A stretch of 64,000 nt of DNA from Deltaproteobacteria bacterium. Lineage in GTDB: Bacteria > Myxococcota_A > Polyangia > JAAYKL01. How positions within the stretch are numbered: the stretch's first letter is position 1; every line of letters starts with the position of its first letter. Below the pieces are notes generated by a model. It saw only the letters and a program-made list of their open reading frames with translations. It was not told the origin of the DNA and ran no database searches. Location: assembly GCA_016935665.1 (NCBI GenBank), contig JAFGQN010000173.1, positions 62,001 to 126,000 on the forward strand, given 5' to 3'. The translations under genes and the position numbers were made by a program. Shown here one piece after another: positions 44,733 to 52,626 of the stretch.

Positions 44733-45560
44733 ATGGGAAAACGTGTTTTTTTGTTTTTCGTTGTATTTTGTATTCTGGTTGCAGCTGCTTTATTGATAAC
44801 TGTCTCGTTTTCGAAGGAAAACGGAGTAGCATCAAGAAACGAAATTATCAGTTCTGTAGAACATGGAAAGCAACAAAGTAAAACTGAATCTATTAGTCAC
44901 AAAAAAGAAAAATCGAATCAATTTAAGCGACTTGTTCACAATTTGTCCAAATCTTCATCAGATTCAACCGATTCAGCACAGGAGTTGGCCCAACGTTATG
45001 GAATTGATGACAGTGACATAATGGAATTTGCAGTCAAAGCTCTTCGCGACAGTGCAATTGCTCCTCATATCCCTTCAAAAAGGGAGAACGTTATAGAGGA
45101 AATCTTTGTGGAACAGACAGTCGATGAAAGTGAGACTCAGCGAGTTCATGAAGAACTGTTGACGAGGCTGAAAAAGGTGTCGAACAATACTTCCAGGCTA
45201 AAATTTGCCCAATGTCATGAAAGCATATGTAAAATTATCACCGAACATATCGATGCTGATACTTCACTTGAATTTTATAAAATGAAATCCACAAGTAGTG
45301 CACTGGATGGGGCTGGTGTTTTCTATTCAAGGAAACTCGATAGCGGACGAATTGAAACATTGTTTTATATGGAACAGCCAGATTCAAAAATTCGTTTTTA
45401 CGACGCTGTATATGATCGGCTCTACGAACGCGTTACAGGTAACAGTGTCGATGATATCGAGCCAACGCCTGAACAACTCGCCAGCGTTGCCGATCAATTA
45501 CTGGATCGATTACTGGCTGTTGAAAGCGAAGCAGAAAATCATTCACAGCAACCACAGTGA
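44733..45560 (+). CDS. Single-pass membrane or secreted protein of unknown function, AT-rich
   Basis: About 275 residues from the ATG at 44733, with AGGA eight bases upstream; a TTG at 44715 is less likely. A strongly hydrophobic segment (about 5-26) is either an uncleaved signal or an anchor. It is followed by a Ser/Lys-rich charged linker and a helix-rich domain with one Cys pair (about 160-170: C-H-E-S-I-C). The last 15 or so residues recur, diverged, at 45888-45955, the stub of a second copy. No family recognised. A decayed IS66 end begins 17 bases after the stop. Confidence 0.72.
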   Translation: MGKRVFLFFVVFCILVAAALLITVSFSKENGVASRNEIISSVEHGKQQSKTESISHKKEKSNQFKRLVHNLSKSSSDSTDSAQELAQRYGIDDSDIMEFAVKALRDSAIAPHIPSKRENVIEEIFVEQTVDESETQRVHEELLTRLKKVSNNTSRLKFAQCHESICKIITEHIDADTSLEFYKMKSTSSALDGAGVFYSRKLDSGRIETLFYMEQPDSKIRFYDAVYDRLYERVTGNSVDDIEPTPEQLASVADQLLDRLLAVESEAENHSQQPQ

Positions 45561-45577
45561 AACGATGCAGCAAGTAT

Positions 45578-45598
45578 GTAAGCGGTAGCACGGCGGCG
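45578..45598. repeat. IS66-type terminal inverted repeat, one end only
   Basis: The sequence begins GTAAGCGGTAGCACGGCGGC, which fits the GTAAGCG ends known for IS66-family elements. It lies about 100 bases beyond the end of the transposase remnant, on the correct side for the end following tnpC. No partner end was found in the window, so the element is truncated. Confidence 0.6.
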
Positions 45599-45676
45599 TC
45601 ATATGAAAACAAGCCAAGGTCAGTATAATTGTGTCTTTCCGGCCAGCCTGCGTAACTGAAAAAAAATCAACTATTT

Positions 45677-45897
45677 TCAAAAATTTTTCTGATAGTTCCA
45701 GGGGAGCCATTCGCCTGGTGATTCAGCGGCTATTTAGAAATTTTCGGCAATAGCCACCATGTAGTCAAAGGGATTCACTTTGTTCAGTTCGCAGGTATGG
45801 ATAATGGTCATGAAAATGTCAGCTGCAAGTGCCCCGTTTTCGGTTTTGAAAAACAGCGAATTTTTTCTATACAGAATGGCTTTCTTCAGTCTGAGTA
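45677..45897 (-). pseudogene. IS66-family transposase (TnpC) 3' remnant, with in-frame stop
   Basis: On the minus strand the frame reads L-K-K-A-I-L-Y-R-K-N-S-L-F-F-K-T-E-N-G-A, then I-H-T-C-E-L-N-K-V-N-P-F-D-Y, which is the C-terminal signature of IS66 transposases. A TAA at 45734-45736 interrupts it, but the same frame continues to E-W-L-P-W-N-Y-Q and a TGA at 45677, the usual end of TnpC. So about 70 C-terminal residues remain, already with a premature stop, and all upstream transposase sequence is missing. At about 45890 it joins the tail of a gene related to the one at 44733. The element cannot move by itself. Confidence 0.85.
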
Positions 45898-45955
45898 AGT
45901 TGCCCACGTCGCCGATCAATTACTGGAACGATTACTGATTGCTGAAAACCAATAA
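45888..45955 (+). pseudogene. 3' stub of a paralogue of the 44733-45560 gene
   Basis: The plus strand reads V-A-D-Q-L-L-E-R-L-L-I-A-E then N-Q and a stop at 45953-45955. The intact upstream gene has V-A-D-Q-L-L-D-R-L-L-A-V-E near its C-terminus. At DNA level 45898-45941 aligns without gaps to 45475-45518 with scattered substitutions. Upstream of about 45888 the similarity gives way to the IS66 remnant. This is the end of a second, diverged copy whose 5' part was deleted or replaced. Confidence 0.7.
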
Positions 45956-46064
45956 GCAATATAAACAATATAACGAGGCAACAGGATACGTAGACATGAA
46001 GGTGAGTCGTGCGAAGAAATTCACCTGCTTACATTTGAAGTTTGCGATTTTTATCTGCATCAAA

Positions 46065-47075
46065 CTAATTCAACATCGGTGGTAACGGGATAATCTGGAC
46101 TTTATTTTCCGTGAACACCGGCACCAGCAATCGATTCCGTTTCGCGTCATAGCCAATATCCGCAGGAGATGAAATATCCTTTGCCACCGGGACAAATTTG
46201 CCCCCTGCGGTTCCTTCGAAAACAGATTTGGCGCCCCAGCTGGAAATCAGCAGTGTATTGCCGCCGGTCTGTACAATCCCATCCAGTCCGCCCCCTGGCA
46301 GCTGCGTGGGGGTTCCCATCGCGCCATCTTCAGTTATCTCAAACAGCTCGCCTTTGGCATTCACCATCCAAATGCGTTCAGTGGATGCCAGCAGGCCGTT
46401 GGGATTGCCCAGATCGGCCCGGGCCGGCACCTTTGTGGCTCTGCCATCGACAATTTTCCAAATGGCATCTGTACCGGTGTTTTCAAAACCGTTTTCGCCG
46501 GCTTTCCATCCGGTATCAGAGACATACACAGCGCCGTCGGCCGCTGTCGTCAAGTCGTTTAAAAAGGTGGCGCCCTCTATCTTGATGTCGCCTTTAGCGG
46601 CGCCGTTGGCCACATCGAACATGCGCACAACATCTATATCCGTCACATAAAGCACATCGTCCGCGATGGTCATGCCCTTTGGCGCATTCAGGGTCACCCC
46701 GTTTTCACCCCCGGCAATCCACTTCAGTGTAGGCACGCTGCCATCCGGGCTGAGCCTGGTGATAAAGCCATTATTATCTTTTTCGAGGGGAGATCCGCTG
46801 ATGTTGCTTACCAGGTACACATCCGATGCTGCCAGGTGGTACACCGATTCCGGTGTTTCAAACCCCACATTTTCCACTGTTATCGGCCCTTCTGCGGCTT
46901 CGGTTGTGTTGGGGGTATTGCCGGACTGGGCCGCGGCCCCATTACCCATTCCCGCATCCGGGACAGTGGCTTTGGGTTGTTTGCTGCAACCCAAAAGCAA
47001 AACGGTTAGCACCAGAATCCCAATTCCTTTGATTTTTATGGACTTTCGAACAGGGGCCCACACCGCGTTCATCAT
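46065..47075 (-). CDS. SMP-30/gluconolactonase-like beta-propeller lipoprotein
   Basis: A 336-residue protein with an excellent ribosome site (GGAAGGAGAT, 6 bases before ATG), a signal peptide and a lipobox ending at Cys30 (L-L-G-C). After an Ala/Asn/Gly/Thr-rich linker the chain forms a six-bladed propeller of the SMP-30/Gluconolactonase/LRE type, with P-E-S-V near residue 74, N-A-P-K-G-M-T-I, V-Y-V-S-D-T-G and N-P-N-G-L-L motifs that correspond to blade and metal-site positions. Hydrolytic activity is possible but unproved. It is divergent from the SGNH lipoprotein gene, sharing a 164-base region with a CCCAT/ATGGG inverted repeat. Confidence 0.83.
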   Translation of the reverse strand: MMNAVWAPVRKSIKIKGIGILVLTVLLLGCSKQPKATVPDAGMGNGAAAQSGNTPNTTEAAEGPITVENVGFETPESVYHLAASDVYLVSNISGSPLEKDNNGFITRLSPDGSVPTLKWIAGGENGVTLNAPKGMTIADDVLYVTDIDVVRMFDVANGAAKGDIKIEGATFLNDLTTAADGAVYVSDTGWKAGENGFENTGTDAIWKIVDGRATKVPARADLGNPNGLLASTERIWMVNAKGELFEITEDGAMGTPTQLPGGGLDGIVQTGGNTLLISSWGAKSVFEGTAGGKFVPVAKDISSPADIGYDAKRNRLLVPVFTENKVQIIPLPPMLN

Positions 47076-47239
47076 TTTTTATCTCCTTCCATGCAGTTAT
47101 GTTTCGAGTGTGCCGGTAATATACGCATCATCCCATTACCATGCAATGGGCGGTGGGTCGGTTGCACACAATCTGTTTTATCTCGGCCCTTTTTGCGGTA
47201 CATCGACACTGAAATGGTGATACGCGCAAGGAGGCCACC

Positions 47240-48220
47240 ATGATTTGCCGCATTTGGACAATACTTTACTTACTGCTGATTCCCGGGATAACCGGGTGTT
47301 CCCACTCCGGCAACGACACCAATTCGGACCAACTCAGCAACATCTCTGACGGGGATGCAGATGCAGATACGGACGGCGACTCCGATGCAGACGGCGACTC
47401 CGATACGGACGGCGACTCCGATGCGGACGGCGACTCCGATGCGGACGGCGACTCCGATGCGGACGGCGACTCCGATGCGGACGGCGACTCCGATACGGAC
47501 GGCGACTCCGACACAGATGGCGACAGCGATGCGGACAACGACAGCGATACGGGAAATGATACCAGTGAGATGACACATCGATTTGACCACTATAAAATCA
47601 TGCCCATTGGCGATTCCATTACCGAAACCACTTGCTTTCCCAATCTGCTCCAGCAAAAACTCAAAGACGACGGTTTCTTCAACTTTACGTTTATCGGTTC
47701 CACCCTCAACAATCAGGCCTGTGACGGCGCATCTCATGTGCAGACCGAAGGTCACGGGGGATGGCTCGTCACCAGTCTGCTGCCCAAAGGCGCCAATGAC
47801 GGCGCTGCGCAAGGCTGGATAAAGGATTCCGGTGTGAACGTGGCCCTCATCCATTTTGCCACCAACGATGTCTGGAGCAGCAAATCCAAGGACGAGATCC
47901 TTTTGGCCCACACCCTGCTGGTCAATCTGCTAAGGGAAGAAACCCCAAATGTGGTCATTTTTGTGGCGCAAATCATTCCCGTCAATCCCAGTGACTGCAG
48001 CCAGTGTCTTGGCAACACGCTGAGTTTCAATGCCGCAGTTCCCGCCTGGGCCGACCAGATGAACACCAGTGAATCACCCGTGATTGTGGTGGATCAATTT
48101 ACCGGATTTGATACCGCATCGCTAACCAGAGATGGCGTTCATCCCAATGTGGAAGGTGGAAAAGTGATGGCGCAAAAGTGGTATGACGCCATGCAGGTAT
48201 TAAACATTCCGCATAAATGA
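47240..48220 (+). CDS. Lipoprotein SGNH/GDSL hydrolase with Asp/Gly/Ser repeat linker
   Basis: A 326-residue protein with a near-perfect ribosome site (AAGGAGG, 6 bases before ATG), a signal peptide and a lipobox ending at Cys20 (I-T-G-C). A linker of D-G-D-S-D-A units (about 37-105) is encoded by an 18-bp tandem repeat. The SGNH hydrolase domain (about 115-326) shows block I G-D-S-I-T with the nucleophile Ser, a later T-N-D block with the Asn, and D-G-V-H-P-N carrying the catalytic Asp and His. It is an esterase or acyl-hydrolase exposed at the cell surface or in the periplasm, probably acting on acetylated polysaccharide (inference). Convergent with the sulfatase gene. Confidence 0.9.
   Translation: MICRIWTILYLLLIPGITGCSHSGNDTNSDQLSNISDGDADADTDGDSDADGDSDTDGDSDADGDSDADGDSDADGDSDADGDSDTDGDSDTDGDSDADNDSDTGNDTSEMTHRFDHYKIMPIGDSITETTCFPNLLQQKLKDDGFFNFTFIGSTLNNQACDGASHVQTEGHGGWLVTSLLPKGANDGAAQGWIKDSGVNVALIHFATNDVWSSKSKDEILLAHTLLVNLLREETPNVVIFVAQIIPVNPSDCSQCLGNTLSFNAAVPAWADQMNTSESPVIVVDQFTGFDTASLTRDGVHPNVEGGKVMAQKWYDAMQVLNIPHK
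47372..47551 (+). repeat. 18-bp tandem repeat encoding D-G-D-S-D-A linker
   Basis: Ten consecutive 18-base units, GACGGCGACTCCGATGCG and close variants, lie in frame in the SGNH lipoprotein gene. The units starting at 47408, 47426, 47444 and 47462 are identical; the first eight differ only at a few bases and the last two are more diverged. Each unit adds six residues, so copy-number change would lengthen or shorten the linker without a frameshift. Confidence 0.95.
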
Positions 48221-48237
48221 TTTTTAAAATCGATTGG

Positions 48238-50283
48238 TTACATGGGTGTTGTCTGGTTCGATGCGCCCTCTTTGCGCGCCAGTTTTGACGCCGCTTTGGG
48301 AGCAACAGTTCCGGACAGATACAGCTGATACTCCCATCGCTGAATCAGTTTCTGTCCACGCCGCTTTAATTCGACGCCACGTATATCGCCGGTAAACCAG
48401 GTGGACCTGTTGGTCCGGGCATCGGTAATCTGATTCTTTTGGGTGTCATATATCAGCCGCCCTTCGGCGACGGAATACGTCCCAATCCGAGTGGGATAAA
48501 CGAGACTGCCAATATACTGGAACAGACGTCGATGGGGCAGAGGACGCACCTTTGGAGCAGGTATGGCCGGTTCCGTCAGCATCTGACGCAATAGTCCGCG
48601 TACGTGATGATGCGAGAGGACGTCCGGGACATCAATGGGCGAATGAACAATCACCATCGACAGATGGGTCATCACATCATTTATAGCAATCCCGTGCCCG
48701 ATGGTATTCCCGTCGTCGTACAGGGATTCGCCATGATCACTCATAAAAATCACAATGGTGTCGTCGGCCAGCCCGTGGGCCTCAAGGGACGCCATCAATC
48801 GACCGGCGGCCGTATCCACATGGTGCACCTGGTCGAAGTACGAGCGGACCACCGCCTCTCTATTTTCGGGACGAATCTCGCTGGTGCGTATGTACCGCTC
48901 GCAAAAAACCGGTGAATTGACCTGTTTGTAGGGAAAATGGGGATCCACAAAAAAGGTGAACATAAAAAACGGCTTTTGCACCTCCGAAGAACGGGCGCGC
49001 TCGTCCAGATAGCGGTCGATGCGGTCCACCAGCAGCCTCGCCGGTGTCGAATTGAAACCCCTGGCGCGAGCTTCGTCAAAGGAGGGGTCGAACACCACAT
49101 CGCCCTGCATGAATTTATCAAACTTCTCCTCTTTAAGATCGTATCCGCTAAATACCGCTATTTCATAGCCGTTGCGCCTGAAGTCGTCGAACAAAGTGGT
49201 GCCCACGGTGTGAAATCCGCCAAACGCCAGCTGCTTCACGCTGCTGATGGTATACCCCTGCGATGCAAATGCATGTTGCGGGGCAAGTGCGCCGTTCGCA
49301 ATCATCCGTCGAAAAGAAGGGGTCACCGCCTGTCCATCTATCTTCTTTTTAAGTGAATCAAAGCGTACGCTCTCCATCAATACCACCAGAACATTGGGGT
49401 GTCGCTCAAAGCTGACTTCCGGATACAGGACCCTGGCGATTCCACTGTCTTCCGCCAAGGCATCGAACATATTAAAATGCAGGTCGCCGCCCAGCAGATT
49501 TTCGTCGATACCGTCGTCTGGAATATCTATCGCAAATGGCCTGCACCGCTTGTCGAACGGGCGCGTATCTGCCGGCAAATCAAAATATCCCCATCCATCG
49601 CCATCAAAATCCGTGGCCACGGAAACCAGCCGGGAGAAAGGATATCCCACAGAAGTGCGCGTAATTTGAGTCATGGCGCCAGGCCAGCGATGCAAAAAAA
49701 CGGTCACCATCAAAACGGCTGCAATCGTGGAAACGGCGAGAATCGCGCCAAACCAGCGGGATTGATTGGACTGGCGAACTGTGCGCTTCATCAAACGACC
49801 CGCCAGCAGGCACGCCCCTGCGCACAACGCCACCAGCAGTGCACATCCCACGACCACCGCCACAATATCATTTCGGTACCATCGCCACAGGCTGAGTATC
49901 ATTTGCCCCGACGACTCCACAGACGCCGCCGCTGCCTCCAGCGAAAACTGATGTCCCCATACTTCGGCAATCCGTACACGGATGAACGTGTCAACAGCCA
50001 CCAACCCCAGCCATGCTGCGGATGCCACGATAATCCGCTTCAGGGAATGGATGCCAAAAAGTCCAAGAATGTTGGTCCACAGCCACATCCACACGCTGAC
50101 CATCGAGAGGGCAAAGGTAAATACCATCAGGCTAAATCCGACTTTGGACCACAGGTCCAAAAAAAGCGCTGGCCGAAGCCATGCACTTTCAAACAGCGGC
50201 TGTGCAAGTTGAAGGCTCCAGATAGAAAGACCTGAGGTAACCAGTGAGAGTAAGAAAGTAACAGCGAGCAGTGTCTTTTTCAA
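48238..50283 (-). CDS. Membrane sulfatase-fold enzyme (LTA-synthase/phosphotransferase-like)
   Basis: A 681-residue protein that starts at a TTG with GGAG nine bases upstream. Five or so transmembrane helices fill about residues 5-205, followed by a periplasmic alkaline-phosphatase/sulfatase domain (about 285-560). Visible metal and active-site elements are V-V-L-M-E-S with the first metal Glu, a G-Y-T-I-S-S segment holding the likely Thr nucleophile, F-V-D-P-H-F-P, and S-D-H-G-E followed by G-H-G. The architecture is that of lipoteichoic-acid synthase, phosphoethanolamine or phosphoglycerol transferases that modify envelope lipids or glycans. The substrate is unknown. It converges on the SGNH lipoprotein gene, with 17 bases between stops. 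Confidence 0.85.
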   Translation of the reverse strand: MKKTLLAVTFLLSLVTSGLSIWSLQLAQPLFESAWLRPALFLDLWSKVGFSLMVFTFALSMVSVWMWLWTNILGLFGIHSLKRIIVASAAWLGLVAVDTFIRVRIAEVWGHQFSLEAAAASVESSGQMILSLWRWYRNDIVAVVVGCALLVALCAGACLLAGRLMKRTVRQSNQSRWFGAILAVSTIAAVLMVTVFLHRWPGAMTQITRTSVGYPFSRLVSVATDFDGDGWGYFDLPADTRPFDKRCRPFAIDIPDDGIDENLLGGDLHFNMFDALAEDSGIARVLYPEVSFERHPNVLVVLMESVRFDSLKKKIDGQAVTPSFRRMIANGALAPQHAFASQGYTISSVKQLAFGGFHTVGTTLFDDFRRNGYEIAVFSGYDLKEEKFDKFMQGDVVFDPSFDEARARGFNSTPARLLVDRIDRYLDERARSSEVQKPFFMFTFFVDPHFPYKQVNSPVFCERYIRTSEIRPENREAVVRSYFDQVHHVDTAAGRLMASLEAHGLADDTIVIFMSDHGESLYDDGNTIGHGIAINDVMTHLSMVIVHSPIDVPDVLSHHHVRGLLRQMLTEPAIPAPKVRPLPHRRLFQYIGSLVYPTRIGTYSVAEGRLIYDTQKNQITDARTNRSTWFTGDIRGVELKRRGQKLIQRWEYQLYLSGTVAPKAASKLARKEGASNQTTPM

Positions 50284-50725
50284 AACAATCGCTCCTTTTA
50301 AGCAGCGTACAAAATTGTGGTATTTCTCCGGAATGTCCGATTTCCTCTGCCCAATTCACAAAGGGACCCGGCCCCCAACTGAATTCCGAAGCGTCGATAC
50401 CATCCCTTTTACATAGATGTGAAATTTTAGCAACATCACTTTGAAAGTCGTCAAATGCAATCCAAATTGTACGGACCATGGCGCCCCCCACACATTCGCG
50501 TTACTTCCAGGAATGAATGGCAACGCAAATTCCATATCGACACCCTCTATGCCCACCCGAACGACAACCATGAGCGTCGACTGCCTTCCGGTTGCCTGCT
50601 TAATTTTCGGTGTATATTTTCGGCTTTGATGGTAAAAGCAATCCCCATTTGCGACGGTATCGTGAAATTCAAGGCATCAAATGAATTAATATAATGACAA
50701 TCAACATTTTTTAGATAGTGACCCT
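50284..50725. other. 442-base gap, no convincing gene
   Basis: Only short overlapping frames are present on both strands. On the minus strand several adjacent short frames read protein-like (for example V-V-V-R-V-G-I-E-G-V near 50560 and I-W-I-A-F-D-D-F near 50465) but lack a shared frame or ribosome sites. These could be traces of a decayed gene, or chance. Promoters for the flanking divergent genes must lie here. Confidence 0.4.
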
Positions 50726-51475
50726 ATGATTAACTTGAACAACAAGACGGCATACACAAAAAAGTTCAGCAACCATCTGAAAACCAAAAATCTCACCAAA
50801 GATGACGCCGCCAAAATGCATATTGGCGCCCTGCAGGGTTTCGATCGAATTGGTTACATTGGCGCTGAACTTATTAAAAGACACCTCATCAGGGAGGACG
50901 GCGGATTTCTGATAGATGTGGGCTGTGGCAGTGGTCGGATGGCATCCTATCTTTCGGATTGGAAAGAGTTGAAGTATCTGGGGACAGACGTGGTGAAAAA
51001 AATTCTCAGATACGCAAAGCAGCGTGCCAACCGACCCGACTGGGAGTTCAAAGAGATTCACAGTTTTGAAATTCCCGCTGAAAATAATTCTGCCGATGCG
51101 GTCTGTTTTTTTTCGGTATTGACGCATTTACTGCACGAACAGTCTTTCCTGTATCTTCAGGAAGCGCAGCGCGTGATTCGTCCCGGGGGTAAAATTGGTT
51201 TTTCATTTCTTGAATTTACCGATCGTATCCATCAACGGCAGTTTCGAGAGCTGGTGAGAACTGCAAAAAGCAGAGACGTCCTAAGCATCTTCTTTGACCG
51301 ACCCGCCATCCAATTCTGGGCAAAGGAACTGGGGCTTGAAATCGTCACCATACTCGATGGCAGTAAACCCATGTTTCACCTGGATTCAGAGGTTGCTTTA
51401 AAAGACGGCAGCACCATCAGTGGTGGACTTGCATTGGGTCAATCGTTTTGTGTCCTTGAAAAAAAGGCCCTTTAG
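50726..51475 (+). CDS. Class I SAM-dependent methyltransferase
   Basis: A 249-residue protein. The SAM-binding motif I is L-I-D-V-G-C-G-S-G-R-M (about 67-77), followed by the acidic end of strand 2 (L-G-T-D-V) and the motif IV region D-A-V-C-F-F-S-V-L-T-H-L, with R-P-G-G-K-I-G-F at strand 5. These mark a Methyltransf_11/25-type fold. The C-terminal about 80 residues are probably the substrate-recognition cap. No neighbouring pathway gene suggests a substrate, although the adjacent envelope enzyme could be related. A large imperfect inverted repeat starts right after the stop. Confidence 0.85.
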   Translation: MINLNNKTAYTKKFSNHLKTKNLTKDDAAKMHIGALQGFDRIGYIGAELIKRHLIREDGGFLIDVGCGSGRMASYLSDWKELKYLGTDVVKKILRYAKQRANRPDWEFKEIHSFEIPAENNSADAVCFFSVLTHLLHEQSFLYLQEAQRVIRPGGKIGFSFLEFTDRIHQRQFRELVRTAKSRDVLSIFFDRPAIQFWAKELGLEIVTILDGSKPMFHLDSEVALKDGSTISGGLALGQSFCVLEKKAL

Positions 51476-51476
51476 G

Positions 51477-51531
51477 TCCCCCTTTTCACCCCTTTCAAGT
51501 CGGCTATAGAGAAGGGTTGAAAAGGGTGGTC
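51477..51531. repeat. Large imperfect inverted repeat after the methyltransferase gene
   Basis: The left arm (51477-51496, containing CCCTTTTCACCCCTTTC) and right arm (51509-51531, containing GAAGGGTTGAAAAGGGTGG) can form a stem of about 19 pairs with a few mismatches and a 12-base loop. There is no T run on either side, so it is not a standard terminator. It could be a remnant end of a mobile element or a REP-type repeat. Confidence 0.5.
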
Positions 51532-51752
51532 CTCCGCTTGCAAGCCCGCGTTCGCAGACAGGAAAACCGCCCTCCCGGCATAAAAAGTTCCCATAAATGC
51601 AGCAGCTGCGCGTGTAAGTGCAAATAGTGTCCTGGCAAGACAAAAGATAAATAAATTTTTCCAGACTGAAGCGCTGATTTAAGGAATCCAGACTGACGAA
51701 ATGCTTATTTTTTGCACCGTTACAGAAAGTTCACCCCACTGGCAGCGCCACG

Positions 51753-52100
51753 TCAAAGCGCAAGTGCAACGAGTTTGGTCCAGCCCTCAGAAGGCGCTGT
51801 GAACGGGTGCTGCAAAATACACATGATGCACAGGATATTGTGCATGAGCTCTTTTTTGGATATTTGAAACAAAAAACGGGGCGACCTGGATTTCCCATAC
51901 CTGTACGCTGGGGCCACCAACTGTTGCATTTCCCTGCTGAGAAAACAAAACCGTCACTGGGATTTACCTGAGCGCCGAGACATTATGGTGTGCGTTTCCA
52001 CCGGCAACGACATCCCACTCGAAATCGAATCCGGGAACAGGGCATTTCTGCACTGCCTGAAAGCACCGTTTGTATTTTGCGGAAACGTGAGGAATTTTGA
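51753..52100 (+). pseudogene. Decayed ECF sigma factor gene
   Basis: Three successive frames on the plus strand together read as an ECF sigma factor. Frame one (from about 51753) gives N-E-F-G-P-A-L-R-R-R-C-E-R-V-L-Q-N then H-D-A-Q-D-I-V-H-E-L-F, a classic region 2. After the A-rich stretch at 51869-51876 the frame shifts by one to D-F-P-Y-L-Y-A-G-A-T-N and I-S-L-L-R-K-Q-N-R. Past about 52030 a third frame gives P-E-S-T-V-C-I-L-R-K-R-E-E-F and a TGA at 52098-52100, matching the end of region 4. At least two frameshifts, plus loss of part of region 4, make it non-functional. Confidence 0.72.
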
Positions 52101-52626
52101 CCACAACCCACAACAACAAATCGAAACGTAACCCGCCTAAAAAACCGGCGGCGATGGGCGCCGCTTCTTTGGCGTTTGCTGAGATGGTTACGCTTCACTC
52201 ATGCGCGAAGAGTCGTAAAAGTCCGGTTAGAATCAGATGCACATTGCTTTACTTTATCTGAGGAGGCCGCACTTTGAGCACAGCATTTTCCACATCTAAA
52301 TTCATCGCCAATGGCCAGGGAAATTGAGCCGCAATTACTTTTACCTCTCCGGCATCCAGCTCGTCTGTATGCCCTCCAGAATTTATCTTAACTCGATTTG
52401 AAATGAACGCTAGCCGAAGTTTCATTTTTTTTAATCGTCAAATGATAATTTCAAGAACAAATCACTTCTTCTGTCTGTGCTCACCGTAAATAATTCGATT
52501 GAATGACATGCGCAGGCACGCTCAAATGACGATTGCGTCGTCTGACAAAAGCTGAAATTCCTCTCCAGATACATTTTTTTTAAGGGAAAATTCGTTCCAC
52601 TGAACTCGCGGTCGATGTGTTGCCCA
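52101..52626. other. Gene-poor stretch between sigma pseudogene and TonB receptor
   Basis: Apart from the possible short frame at 52249-52425 on the minus strand I see no gene, repeat or hairpin of note. It includes the 3' flank of the TonB-dependent receptor gene; no terminator with a T run is evident there. Confidence 0.4.
52249..52425 (-). CDS. Possible 58-residue protein or gene fragment
   Basis: A short frame from an ATG at 52425, without a recognisable ribosome site and with an in-frame TAA just upstream, ends at TAA 52249. It reads as a plausible protein: E-L-D-A-G-E-V-K-V-I-A-A-Q-F-P-W and V-E-N-A-V-L-K-V. It may be the surviving 3' end of a decayed gene, like the sigma factor remnant next to it. 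No family recognised. Confidence 0.3.
   Translation of the reverse strand: MKLRLAFISNRVKINSGGHTDELDAGEVKVIAAQFPWPLAMNLDVENAVLKVRPPQIK

Noticed and set aside
46000..46026. AGGTGA/TCACCT inverted repeat as a terminator
   Set aside because: Only six pairs with a 15-base loop and no T run on either strand.
47349..47551. CRISPR-like array suggested by regular repeats
   Set aside because: Units are contiguous 18-mers without spacers and lie in frame within a coding region.
47266..47911. Ser/Pro or Ala/Val repeat frames opposite the 18-bp repeat
   Set aside because: They arise from reading the tandem repeat antisense; the plus-strand frame has the lipobox, ribosome site and SGNH motifs.
50189..50491. 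100-codon minus-strand frame before the sulfatase gene
   Set aside because: It overlaps the well-supported start of the sulfatase-fold gene by about 95 bases and has no ribosome site; treated as chance or decayed sequence.
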